From contig CAYJDG010000030.1 in assembly GCA_964368875.1 (NCBI GenBank), forward strand, positions 1 through 25,923: 25,923 nucleotides of DNA. The letters run 5' to 3'. The stretch comes from CAYJDG01 sp964368875 (lineage in GTDB: Bacteria; Pseudomonadota; Alphaproteobacteria; Micavibrionales; Micavibrionaceae). Of the stretch, positions 14,526-21,303 are shown one piece after another. The position numbers and the translations under genes were made by a program. The notes beneath the pieces were generated by a model. It made no database searches, was not told the origin of the DNA, and saw only the letters and a list, made by a program, of their open reading frames with translations. Numbering within the stretch: position 1 is the stretch's first letter; each line of letters starts with the position of its first letter.

Positions 14526-16710
14526 TCAAAAATCAGCATGTTGCCATGGCCATAATCAACATCATCCCCTTAAGGAGACGCTAAAAGAGGTCGCGGTAGG
14601 TACGGTTTATGTTTGTCCGATGCACACACAGGTGCGTCAAATCGGCCCAGGTAATTGCCCTATTTGTGGAATGGCACTTGAGCCTGAAGTCGCTTCTGGC
14701 GATCAAGGGCCGAACCACGAACTAATCGACATGACACGGCGTTTCTGGATTGGGATCGTATTAACCATTCCGGTTTTTATGCTCGAAATGGGCGGACATC
14801 TTTTTAACCTTCATCAGTTTGTTTCTGGGACAGTTTCAAGCTGGATACAGCTTGTGTTTGCTACCCCAGTTGTACTTTGGGCCGGGTATCCATTTTTTGT
14901 GCGTGGACTTCAGTCGCTCCAGACTAGAAATCTCAATATGTTCACGCTGATTGCACTTGGGACAGGTGTGGCATGGCTGTACAGCATCGTGGCAGTCTTA
15001 TTACCGCATATTTTTCCTCCGGCTTTTCGTAAGGAGGATGGCTCAGTCCCGGTTTATTTTGAGGCTGCGGCTATCATTACAGTTCTGGTTCTGTTAGGGC
15101 AGGTTCTGGAGCTACGGGCACGCGAAAAGACAGGTGGAGCAATACGGGCACTTTTAGACCTTTCGCCTAAAACGGCTCGTCGTGTGAATGAAAACGGGTC
15201 TGATGAGGACATTGCGCTGGCTTTGGTCGAAGCTGGCAATCTCTTGCGCGTCCGTCCTGGTGAAACTGTTCCTGTGGATGGCATCATTATTGAAGGGCGC
15301 AGTGCCGTTGACGAGTCGATGGTGACTGGCGAGTCTATGCCGGAAATGAAAGATAAAGATAGCGCGGTCATTGGTGGGACTATGAACCAAACGGGCAGCT
15401 TTATTATGAAAGCCGAACACGTGGGGCAGGACACTATGCTTTCACGCATAGTCAAGATGGTGGCCGAAGCCCAGCGCAGTCGTGCGCCCATACAGCGGCT
15501 TGCCGACTTGGTGGCCTCATGGTTCGTGCCTGCTGTCATTCTGGCTGCTGTGCTTGCCTTCGGAGCTTGGCTCGCGTTCGGGCCCTCTCCAGCCTTCAGT
15601 TACGCTCTGATCGCTGCAGTGAGCATTCTTATCATCGCATGTCCTTGTGCTCTCGGTCTTGCTACGCCGATGTCGATCATGGTGGGCATCGGGCGCGGTG
15701 CGCAGGCCGGGGTGCTGATAAAAAGCGCAGAGGCACTGGAACGGATGGAAAAAATAGACACTCTGGTTGTCGATAAGACTGGGACACTCACTGAAGGCAA
15801 GCCGAAGGTGACTAAAATTGTCACAGCGTCAGGGTTCGATGAAGATGAGCTTCTGTCACTTGCTGCCTCGCTTGAGCAGGGAAGTGAGCATCCGCTGGCA
15901 CACGCCATCATGATAGCAGCCAAAGACAAGAAGCTATCAATTTCCCAAGCAGAAGAATTTGACTCTCCTACAGGCAAAGGCGTGGTGGGTAAAATCAAAG
16001 GTCGTTCTATTGCGCTTGGCAATATCAGGCTGATGACTGATCTGTCTATAGATGTTTCCTCGGTGAAGCTACAGGCTGACGATCTTCGGACGAATGGAGC
16101 AACTGTTATATTTATTTCAGTTGATAAGATAGCTGCTGGGCTTCTTGCCATCGCTGATCCGATCAAGGCCACAACACGTGATGCCATTAAAGAACTACTT
16201 AAAAGTGGTATTCGTATTGTCATGCTGACAGGCGATAGCAAGATTACCGCTCAGGCTGTAGCGAATGAGCTTGGTATTCAAGAAGTTGAAGCTGAAGTGC
16301 TGCCAGAAGACAAAGGGCGTATCATCAAAAAACTACAGGCAGAGGGACGTATCGTGGCGATGGCTGGTGATGGTACAAACGATGCACCTGCGCTGGCAGC
16401 AGCCGATGTCGGTATCGCCATGGGGACTGGGACTGATGTCGCCATGGAGAGCGCCGGGGTAACTCTGCTGAGGGGTGACCTGATGGGAATTGTAAAAGCT
16501 CACGCACTTTCTACCGCAGTGATGACAAATATACGTCAGAATTTGTTTTTTGCCTTTATCTATAACCTTGCAGGAGTTCCAATTGCAGCGGGTTTTTTGT
16601 ACCCGTTCTTCGGATTGTTGCTCAGCCCTGCCGTTGCAGCCGCTGCGATGGCTCTTAGCTCTGTATCAGTGATTGGTAACGCTTTGAGATTAAAAGGCAT
16701 CAGGTTATAA
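14497..16710 (+). CDS. copA: Cu(I)-exporting P1B-type ATPase (CopA)
   Basis: About 737-residue copper pump of the inner membrane. Instead of an HMA domain the N-terminus has a His/Cys segment (SACCHGHNQHH) and the heavy-metal binding domain motif YVCPMH (CPMH 40-43) with CPICGM (54-59). The core has CPC (382-384), Asp426 in DKTGTLTEG, the SEHPLAHAI motif, MLTGDSK, GDGTNDAPAL, a TM7 with FIYNLAGVPIAAG and a TM8 with MALSSVSV: the Y-N and M-S-S signature of P1B-1 copper ATPases. I prefer the ATG at 14497 because GGGAG lies 8 bp upstream; 14482 and 14518 are in-frame alternatives. Third gene of the CsoR operon, ending at a hairpin terminator. Confidence 0.95.
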   Translation: MEKKITKMNSQKSACCHGHNQHHPLKETLKEVAVGTVYVCPMHTQVRQIGPGNCPICGMALEPEVASGDQGPNHELIDMTRRFWIGIVLTIPVFMLEMGGHLFNLHQFVSGTVSSWIQLVFATPVVLWAGYPFFVRGLQSLQTRNLNMFTLIALGTGVAWLYSIVAVLLPHIFPPAFRKEDGSVPVYFEAAAIITVLVLLGQVLELRAREKTGGAIRALLDLSPKTARRVNENGSDEDIALALVEAGNLLRVRPGETVPVDGIIIEGRSAVDESMVTGESMPEMKDKDSAVIGGTMNQTGSFIMKAEHVGQDTMLSRIVKMVAEAQRSRAPIQRLADLVASWFVPAVILAAVLAFGAWLAFGPSPAFSYALIAAVSILIIACPCALGLATPMSIMVGIGRGAQAGVLIKSAEALERMEKIDTLVVDKTGTLTEGKPKVTKIVTASGFDEDELLSLAASLEQGSEHPLAHAIMIAAKDKKLSISQAEEFDSPTGKGVVGKIKGRSIALGNIRLMTDLSIDVSSVKLQADDLRTNGATVIFISVDKIAAGLLAIADPIKATTRDAIKELLKSGIRIVMLTGDSKITAQAVANELGIQEVEAEVLPEDKGRIIKKLQAEGRIVAMAGDGTNDAPALAAADVGIAMGTGTDVAMESAGVTLLRGDLMGIVKAHALSTAVMTNIRQNLFFAFIYNLAGVPIAAGFLYPFFGLLLSPAVAAAAMALSSVSVIGNALRLKGIRL

Positions 16711-16711
16711 A

Positions 16712-16734
16712 AAAACCGCCATCACAGCGGTTTT
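16712..16734. terminator. bidirectional Rho-independent terminator between copA and csp
   Basis: AAAACCGC / GCGGTTTT stem (16712-16719 and 16727-16734) with a 7-nt loop. A-rich and T-rich flanks on both sides let it serve the convergent copA and csp transcripts. Confidence 0.85.
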
Positions 16735-16757
16735 CTCAATCTAAAAAGATACTGTAA

Positions 16758-17135
16758 TTATGCTGCTTTTTTGCCGGGCTGTTTCGCACTGCCACTCATC
16801 TGAGCACAGGTCTCAGCACATTTACGGCAAGTCTCGGCGCAGTTCTTCATATCTTCGCCGCCGACTTTTTCACAAGAGTCTGCACAGGCATTACAGATTT
16901 CAGCGCAAGCAGCACAGATCAGGGCGTGATTATCAGAACCTCGTACCATGAAGTGGGCTGAGGTTTGGCAAATCTCGATACAGTCTGCCATCAGTTTAAC
17001 GTGGCTTTGTTCAATATGGCTGCCGCCTTCTTTGAGGCAATGCTGATAAAGCGTGCTCTCGCATTCGTCACGACACTCATTGCAGGTTTCGATACAGCTT
17101 TTTACATTTTCGTCCATGTGGATCGTGTGGTGCAT
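16758..17135 (-). CDS. cytosolic copper storage protein, Csp3-like four-helix bundle
   Basis: 125-residue protein with no signal peptide and 16 Cys residues (14, 18, 21, 25, 33, 52, 56, 74, 77, 81, 84, 88, 99, 103, 106, 110), mostly in CxxxC and CxxC steps that line the inside of a four-helix bundle. This is the Csp family pattern; a protein without export signal corresponds to Csp3, which stores many Cu(I) ions in the cytoplasm. His/Met residues at the N-terminus (MHHTIHM) may help loading. It is divergent from the DUF305 gene and convergent with copA. It would buffer copper that CopA has not yet exported. Confidence 0.9.
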   Translation of the reverse strand: MHHTIHMDENVKSCIETCNECRDECESTLYQHCLKEGGSHIEQSHVKLMADCIEICQTSAHFMVRGSDNHALICAACAEICNACADSCEKVGGEDMKNCAETCRKCAETCAQMSGSAKQPGKKAA

Positions 17136-17194
17136 TTTGAAGTCTCCAGAGTAGAGGTTTTAGGGGGCACCGTACTAACAGGTGACGCCTCTTA

Positions 17195-17217
17195 AAGTTC
17201 CGATGCGCTTGGAACTT
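17195..17217. promoter_or_regulatory. perfect dyad in the divergent csp / DUF305 promoter region
   Basis: AAGTTCC / GGAACTT (17195-17201 and 17211-17217, 9-bp centre) lies in the 131-bp gap between two divergent genes. It has the general look of a MerR/CueR-class dyad, and TTAAAG with TAGTAC in the plus direction would be 19 bp apart, but both boxes are weak and no copper-type MerR gene is in the window. Which regulator binds is unknown. Confidence 0.5.
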
Positions 17218-17266
17218 AGTACCTCCTGATTTGTTGGGTAGGCGAACTTAACCCGGAGAATTTATT

Positions 17267-17848
17267 ATGAAAAAATTACTCGCATCAGTAGCTGTTATCG
17301 GCTGCTTAAGCGCACTGCCAACCTCTCAGCCACTGGCTGCTGATGCCATGCCCATGATGCAAAGCTCTCCGCAGGCCGAAACGCAGCCGTATGAAATTCA
17401 ATATCTGGATACGATGGTCAAACATCACGAAGATGGTATTAAAATGTTTGAAATGGCAGGCGATAAGGCTGCTAGTCCTGCGGTCAAGGTTATGGCAGAA
17501 AAAATGGTTGCCGATCAGGAGAAAGAAATTCCTGAGTTAAAGGCACTGCGAGAAAAAATCAGCCCTGATGCCCCCGCAGCGATCAATATGAAGCTGATGA
17601 TGGTTGGCAAGGCGGATATGAGCAAGATGGATATGTCTGGCTTTGAGAACGTATCCGGCATGGAGTTCGATCATAAATTTCTTGAAATGACGATCATGCA
17701 CCACCAGTGTGCCGTAGATATGTCAGATGTAGCACTGAAGAAATCTAAAAATGTCGATTTCAAGAAACAAGTGCAGATGATCCATGACAAGCAAAAAGAA
17801 GAAATTGTTGGCATGAAGAAGCTGTTGGCTGATATGAAAAAAGTCTGA
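17267..17848 (+). CDS. secreted DUF305 protein
   Basis: 193-residue exported four-helix (ferritin-like) protein of the DUF305 family. A signal peptide (MKKLLASVAVIGCLSALP...LAADA) is followed by two helical pairs with the family His motifs: YLDTMVKHHEDGIKMFEMA (His53, His54) and EMTIMHHQCAVDMSDVAL (His145, His146). The segment between the motifs is Met-rich (MKLMMVGKADMSKMDMSG), in keeping with copper or silver contact. DUF305 genes are frequent in copper-resistance clusters; the biochemical role is not settled. GGAG precedes the ATG. It shares a divergent promoter region with csp and ends at a strong terminator. Confidence 0.88.
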   Translation: MKKLLASVAVIGCLSALPTSQPLAADAMPMMQSSPQAETQPYEIQYLDTMVKHHEDGIKMFEMAGDKAASPAVKVMAEKMVADQEKEIPELKALREKISPDAPAAINMKLMMVGKADMSKMDMSGFENVSGMEFDHKFLEMTIMHHQCAVDMSDVALKKSKNVDFKKQVQMIHDKQKEEIVGMKKLLADMKKV

Positions 17849-17865
17849 GTTGAATATAGATGATT

Positions 17866-17901
17866 AAAAAATGCTGCCTTGATCTAGGGCAGCATTTTTT
17901 T
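17866..17901. terminator. bidirectional Rho-independent terminator
   Basis: ATGCTGCC / GGCAGCAT stem (17871-17878 and 17888-17895) with a 9-nt loop, preceded by five As and followed by six Ts. It separates the convergent DUF305 and arsenic transcripts. Confidence 0.92.
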
Positions 17902-17913
17902 ACTTAAGCTGAG

Positions 17914-18600
17914 CTATTCTGTTCTTTCTTTAAACGTCCATAGCCAGCGGAACAAGATCGTTGCCACGACTGCCCCCGTGACTTGAGCGATAACAAAGAC
18001 TGGCATATCGACGAACCTAATCCCCGAGAATGTATCCGTTAGGGTGCGGGCTAGGGTAACTGCGGGATTGGCAAAAGAAGTTGATGAGGTGAACCAGTAT
18101 CCGGCGGTGATGAATAGGGCAACTGTATAAGGGACTGCTTTGGGTTCCGTTCTGAGACAGCCAAGAATAGTCGCCAATAGTCCGAAGGACGCTATAAACT
18201 CACCAGTCCATATGCCTAGACCTGTGCGTATATGTAAGGATGCCTGAATGAGAGGTAGCCCAAACATGATATGAGCAAGCATCGCACCAACAATACCACC
18301 TATGATCTGAACAGTGGTGTAGGCAGCAAACTCTCGCCACGGCAGCTCACCCTGCATAGCAAACGATAGGCTGACGACCGGGTTGAAATGTGCCCCCGAT
18401 ATTTGACCGAATATAAAAATTAGGACGACCAGTATAGCCCCGGTCGCAAGCGTATTTCCCAGCAAGGCGATAGCTGCGTTTCCGTCTGCCAGTTGCTCGC
18501 CCATAATGCCGGAGCCGATGACAGTCGCAGCAAGTATCGCAGTGCCCAGCCCTTCCGCCACCAATTTGCGGCAGAGGTTGAACTGGTCAGGACTGGCCAT
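17914..18600 (-). CDS. aqpS: arsenite-conducting aquaglyceroporin AqpS
   Basis: 228-residue six-TM MIP-family channel. The two pore loops are GAHFNPVVSL (NPV at 73-75, a variant of NPA) and TSFANPAVTLAR (NPA at 178-180, with Arg184 as selectivity-filter residue). It is the last gene of the ars operon, overlapping arsC by 14 bp. In Sinorhizobium-type operons AqpS replaces the ArsB pump: arsenite made by ArsC flows out down its gradient. No arsB or acr3 is present in the window, which supports that role here. Confidence 0.9.
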   Translation of the reverse strand: MASPDQFNLCRKLVAEGLGTAILAATVIGSGIMGEQLADGNAAIALLGNTLATGAILVVLIFIFGQISGAHFNPVVSLSFAMQGELPWREFAAYTTVQIIGGIVGAMLAHIMFGLPLIQASLHIRTGLGIWTGEFIASFGLLATILGCLRTEPKAVPYTVALFITAGYWFTSSTSFANPAVTLARTLTDTFSGIRFVDMPVFVIAQVTGAVVATILFRWLWTFKERTE

Positions 18601-19009
18601 TGATCAAATCCTCAATCCGGCCTTTAAGCATAAAGAACGCCTGATCGAATGCGACCTCGATTTCGGAGTCTGCCCCAGTCGCTTTAGCGGGATCGGGGGT
18701 GCTCCAGTGCAGCTTCTTAGGCTTTCCGGGGAAAAATGGGCAAGTCTCACCAGCGGCCTGATCGCAGACGGTAATAACCAGATCGAACGGTTGGCCGGTA
18801 AACTCATCCCACGACTTGCTGCGTGGCTGGCCGGGGTCTATGCCGTTCCGTGTCAGCGTTTCAACAGATTTAGGATGGATATAGCCTGCCGGAAAGCTGC
18901 CCGCGCTTACAGCCTGATACTCGCCCTTGCCAAGCTGGTTGATAAGCGCCTCTGCCATGACTGAACGGCATGAGTTTCCGGTACAGAGGATGAGGACCCG
19001 TTGAACCAT
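18587..19009 (-). CDS. arsC: arsenate reductase ArsC, thioredoxin-coupled LMW-PTPase type
   Basis: 140-residue cytoplasmic enzyme that reduces arsenate to arsenite. It has the phosphatase loop CTGNSCRS (Cys9, Cys14, Arg15, CX5R) and the redox pair in VCDQAAGETC (Cys82 and Cys90), as in the thioredoxin-dependent S. aureus-type ArsC. WSTPDPAKA carries the general-acid Asp region. It abuts arsI upstream and overlaps aqpS downstream, so product formation and exit are coupled in one operon. Confidence 0.95.
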   Translation of the reverse strand: MVQRVLILCTGNSCRSVMAEALINQLGKGEYQAVSAGSFPAGYIHPKSVETLTRNGIDPGQPRSKSWDEFTGQPFDLVITVCDQAAGETCPFFPGKPKKLHWSTPDPAKATGADSEIEVAFDQAFFMLKGRIEDLINGQS

Positions 19010-19480
19010 TTAGCAACAGCCTGATGTTTTTTCTGAAGGAGTGCAGCAGCTCGCCTGCCCCTTTGTCTCTGGAACACAACAAGCTCCGTCTTCAGACTTA
19101 TCGTTGCTGGAGAATATCTGCGCGTCTTCCATGGTATGGTATGCCTCCCAAGCCACCCCGTTCGGGTCTTCGACCCATGATTTTTCAGACTTGGAATAAC
19201 AGCACGTCGTTTCCCCGTCACTGTGGGTAGAGATATTTGCGGCTGACATCTGATCCCGCAAAGCGTTCAGTTCATCAGCGTTATCAACCTGAAGACCCAT
19301 ATGATCCACACCGACCTTACCTGCGCGGGTCGAAATGGCGAAGTTGATCCGGGGGTCTTCGAGCATCCATTTTGCGTAGTCTGGCTTCTGTTTGACCGGG
19401 TCAGCGCCAAATAGTGCGCTGTAGAACCTGACGCTATCGTCGATACTTTTTACGCCGACATGGATGTGCATACGTTTCAT
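19010..19480 (-). CDS. arsI: ArsI/CadI-like C-As lyase with a Cys-pair tail
   Basis: 156-residue vicinal oxygen chelate dioxygenase. ArsI cleaves the carbon-arsenic bond of trivalent organoarsenicals. Candidate Fe(II) ligands are His5 or His7, His60 (VDHMG) and Glu112 (WEAYH); the vicinal Cys93-Cys94 in TTCCYSKSEKSW is the arsenic-binding pair of the family. The C-terminus carries three more Cys pairs (134-135, 145-146, 155-156) at steps of 10-11 residues. The start at 19480 is fixed by a 4-bp ATGA overlap with arsR and an AAGGA site; the frame is open farther upstream. CadI-type proteins share the fold, so some annotators would use that name. Confidence 0.88.
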   Translation of the reverse strand: MKRMHIHVGVKSIDDSVRFYSALFGADPVKQKPDYAKWMLEDPRINFAISTRAGKVGVDHMGLQVDNADELNALRDQMSAANISTHSDGETTCCYSKSEKSWVEDPNGVAWEAYHTMEDAQIFSSNDKSEDGACCVPETKGQASCCTPSEKTSGCC

Positions 19481-19854
19481 GATCTTTTTTCCTTTTTGGG
19501 GGGTGGGCAGCAATTCATAAGCTCGATGACAGAAGAGCCTTTTTTCTTGTCGTTGCGGATGCTGGCGAACTCTACCCGGCAGCAGTCCTCGATCATAAAA
19601 CGGATGAGGTCGGTAATATGTGCGAAGTTTGCGCTGTATATGATGGAACGCCCCTCACGTCGGGACTCGACCAGCCCTGCGTTGCTCATATGCGAGAGGT
19701 GAAAAGACAGCGTATTGTGGGGTACACCCATCTTTTCGCTGAGTGAGCCAGCCGGAGCACCTTCTGGCCCGAATTCAACCAGAAGACGGAAAACCCTGAG
19801 TCGGGTTTCTTGCGATAAAGCATCAAATGCTATGAGGGCTTTCTGTATATCCAT
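19477..19854 (-). CDS. arsR: arsenic-responsive repressor ArsR
   Basis: 125-residue winged-helix ArsR/SmtB repressor. It contains FDALSQETRLRVFRLLVEFG, the recognition helix NTLSFHLSHMSNAGLV, and the wing SRREGRSIIYSA. Vicinal Cys91-Cys92 (MIEDCCRVEF) in the C-terminal helix are the likely As(III) site, as in the A. ferrooxidans-type ArsR; a second pair, Cys115-Cys116, sits in the tail. I start at the ATG at 19854, where family similarity begins; the frame extends 33 codons upstream through the promoter. A perfect 10-bp dyad overlaps this start codon. Confidence 0.9.
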   Translation of the reverse strand: MDIQKALIAFDALSQETRLRVFRLLVEFGPEGAPAGSLSEKMGVPHNTLSFHLSHMSNAGLVESRREGRSIIYSANFAHITDLIRFMIEDCCRVEFASIRNDKKKGSSVIELMNCCPPPKKEKRS

Positions 19855-19889
19855 ATGTCTAGATATATGGATATGATTGGAAATGTCAA
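19847..19889 (-). promoter_or_regulatory. ars operon promoter with ArsR dyad over the start codon
   Basis: Dyad ATATCCATAT / ATATGGATAT (19847-19856 and 19865-19874, 8-bp centre). On the minus strand a perfect TTGACA (complement of 19884-19889) is followed after 18 bp by TATCTA (complement of 19860-19865), which ends 5 nt from the ATG. The dyad covers the -10 region and the start codon. The mRNA would begin at or next to the ATG; no Shine-Dalgarno sequence is present. Confidence 0.8.
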
Positions 19890-19962
19890 GGTTTTCTGAA
19901 GTTATAAACGTGCTAAAGATTTTTTTTATGCTGGATGTTTTGATGACGTTCAATAGAGCGTT

Positions 19963-20289
19963 TTAACTACCTGAGAGCGACTGCTGTTTATATCGTGTGC
20001 AAGCAGCGTAACTGAACAGAAGCCCAGCGGCAGTGTCCATTACCATCCAGACTTCTTTGGTCATGTATATGCTGATGACCGGGTTGAAGAGGATGGCGAT
20101 CATGCCCCATACCCAAGGCCAGACCCCCTGATCTTTATCTTGCCAGAGGTGGTAGCACATGACACCAGCGCATCCACAGACAATGATACGGACGAAGGCG
20201 TAGTAGCCATAGGGCAGCGGTGCGACTGCTATGAATAATAGCGCAGCCGTCAGTGCCAGTGCTTGATATGGTATATTGATATTTTCCAT
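19963..20289 (-). CDS. DUF6804-like small membrane protein, copy 2
   Basis: 108-residue membrane protein with the same core as the 5417-5746 gene (APLPYGYYAFVRIIVCGC, WPWVWGMIAILFNPVISIY, TKEVWMVMD) and a different C-terminus. I use ATG 20289, which matches the start of the other copy; a TTG at 20304 overlapping the upstream TGA is an alternative that would couple it to the two-TM gene. It follows that gene by 11 bp. Function unknown; it probably acts in the membrane together with the upstream product, since the pair occurs twice. Confidence 0.7.
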   Translation of the reverse strand: MENINIPYQALALTAALLFIAVAPLPYGYYAFVRIIVCGCAGVMCYHLWQDKDQGVWPWVWGMIAILFNPVISIYMTKEVWMVMDTAAGLLFSYAACTRYKQQSLSGS

Positions 20290-20300
20290 ACAGGTTAGGC

Positions 20301-20999
20301 TCAAAGGGGGTCAACTATTGTGTATTGAGGGGATTTTGAACGGATGTTTTGCTCAATCTCTTTGAGGTCTGTCCTCATTTTTTTCATCAGTGATATGATT
20401 TCGTCTAGCTCATGCCAGCTTAGGCGCTTAATTCCGTAAATTTGCTTATCAAAATCTTTTCTCATTTCTTTGATCTGTTGATTTTTTTGCTCTTCTGTCC
20501 ATCTCAACTTCAGGATTCTCTTTTCTGCAACATCAAAATCTGCTGTGTATGCGGCAATGATGATGTCGCGCTTAATCGCATGGTGGGGAATTAGTCTACG
20601 CTCAGGTATCTCCCCACGAGCGAGTATCTCGGCATCCTGAGTCATTAGGTTCTGCATCACACCCTCAATACTAAACCTACTATTTTCTCTGACAGAATTA
20701 GTAGTTTGGGGAGGCTGGCTCGTTGGCAGATGCCTTTTCTTTGCTGCTCTTATTTCCTGTGGCGTTGGGTGAGGACTCCCGGTAATCATGCGATCAAAAA
20801 CGCCCCTTATTTCGGGAGACAAGTCTGAAGATTTTTTGTCTTGTGAGTCAAAATATGCGCCTAGGCCTAGTAAAACTGCTGCCGTAGATATGCCTCCAAC
20901 TGCAGCCCCCACAATCGAAAATGATATTTCTAAAATCTCCCCGCCAGCAAGGCCACCGATAATTATTGCTACCAAGATGATGCCGAAAAATAGTTTCAT
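20301..20999 (-). CDS. unrecognised two-TM protein with long cytoplasmic domain
   Basis: 232-residue protein. Residues about 3-20 and 26-47 are two Gly-rich hydrophobic helices (IILVAIIIGGLAGGEILE; VGAAVGGISTAAVLLG). The rest is hydrophilic: a Pro/Ser/Thr linker (about 75-105), then a charged, largely helical domain with EILARGEIPERRLIPHHAI and a probable coiled coil toward the end (MKKMRTDLKEIEQNIRSK). I know no family for it. GGGAG 7 bp before the ATG is a good RBS and lies directly after the T-rich end of the structured RNA, so that RNA is either its leader or a separate gene. Its C-terminal codons recur in the scar at 5752-5801. Confidence 0.75.
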   Translation of the reverse strand: MKLFFGIILVAIIIGGLAGGEILEISFSIVGAAVGGISTAAVLLGLGAYFDSQDKKSSDLSPEIRGVFDRMITGSPHPTPQEIRAAKKRHLPTSQPPQTTNSVRENSRFSIEGVMQNLMTQDAEILARGEIPERRLIPHHAIKRDIIIAAYTADFDVAEKRILKLRWTEEQKNQQIKEMRKDFDKQIYGIKRLSWHELDEIISLMKKMRTDLKEIEQNIRSKSPQYTIVDPL

Positions 21000-21013
21000 A
21001 TTATGTAGCTCCC

Positions 21014-21048
21014 AAAAGAAAAGTCACCAGAGTGTCCTCTCTGGTGAC
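21014..21048 (-). terminator. terminator or attenuator hairpin ahead of the two-TM gene
   Basis: Minus-strand GTCACCAGAG / CTCTGGTGAC perfect 10-bp stem (21039-21048 and 21023-21032, 6-nt loop) followed by TTTTCTTTT, then GGGAG and the ATG of the two-TM gene. It either ends a free-standing RNA or attenuates the downstream genes. The sequence UCCCCGGUC at the stem base (complement of 21046-21054) can alternatively pair, with one G-U, with GAUCGGGGA in P4 (complement of 21125-21133). Confidence 0.72.
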
Positions 21049-21254
21049 CGGGGATTAGAAACCGCTTACAGTAGGAAAACGGCGCGATAGCCTTTACCCT
21101 TGCGGGTTGGACATACGCTACCGCTCCCCGATCAAAGATCGAGAAGCGGCATCCTGACGCCGATCATAGTTTGAAAGGCATCATGACGGTTGATGCCAAC
21201 CGCCTACTGTAAAAGAGGTTTCTACGCCTCGGCATGCCACAAAGGACAAGTTAA
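21014..21254 (-). ncRNA. highly structured RNA or regulatory leader of unknown class
   Basis: The roughly 300-bp gap between the second recombinase and the two-TM gene holds no ORF but folds well on the minus strand. P1: UAGAAACC and UUACAGUAGG (complement of 21203-21224) pair with CCUACUGUAA and GGUUUCUA (complement of 21056-21075), 18 bp with a small internal loop. P2: CGGUUG-GCAU-CAACCG (21187-21202), stacked on P1. P3: CGGCG (21158-21162) with CGCCG (21080-21084). Inside P3, P4 is 13 bp with a UUU loop (21121-21149, two G-U pairs) and P5 is ACCC-GCAA-GGGU (21096-21107), a GNRA loop flanked by UAGC/GCUA. A terminator-like hairpin follows. The G-U pairs of P4 pair only on the minus strand. 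I recognise no Rfam class. Confidence 0.65.
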
Positions 21255-21258
21255 TCTA

Positions 21259-21287
21259 TTCATATCTGGCAACGTCTGGCTTTTCAA
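21259..21287 (-). promoter_or_regulatory. candidate promoter for the structured RNA
   Basis: Minus-strand TTGAAA (complement of 21282-21287) and TATGAA (complement of 21259-21264) are 17 bp apart, which would start transcription near 21252, about 28 nt before stem P1. The recombinase gene upstream ends at 21304, so this promoter lies in the gap. Confidence 0.5.
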
Positions 21288-21303
21288 TAAAAAGCGAAGA
21301 CTT

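Noticed and set aside
21014..21254. Retron-like ncRNA (long closing inverted repeats around internal hairpins)
   Set aside because: No reverse transcriptase gene is nearby; the downstream protein has no RT motifs. The fold alone is not enough.
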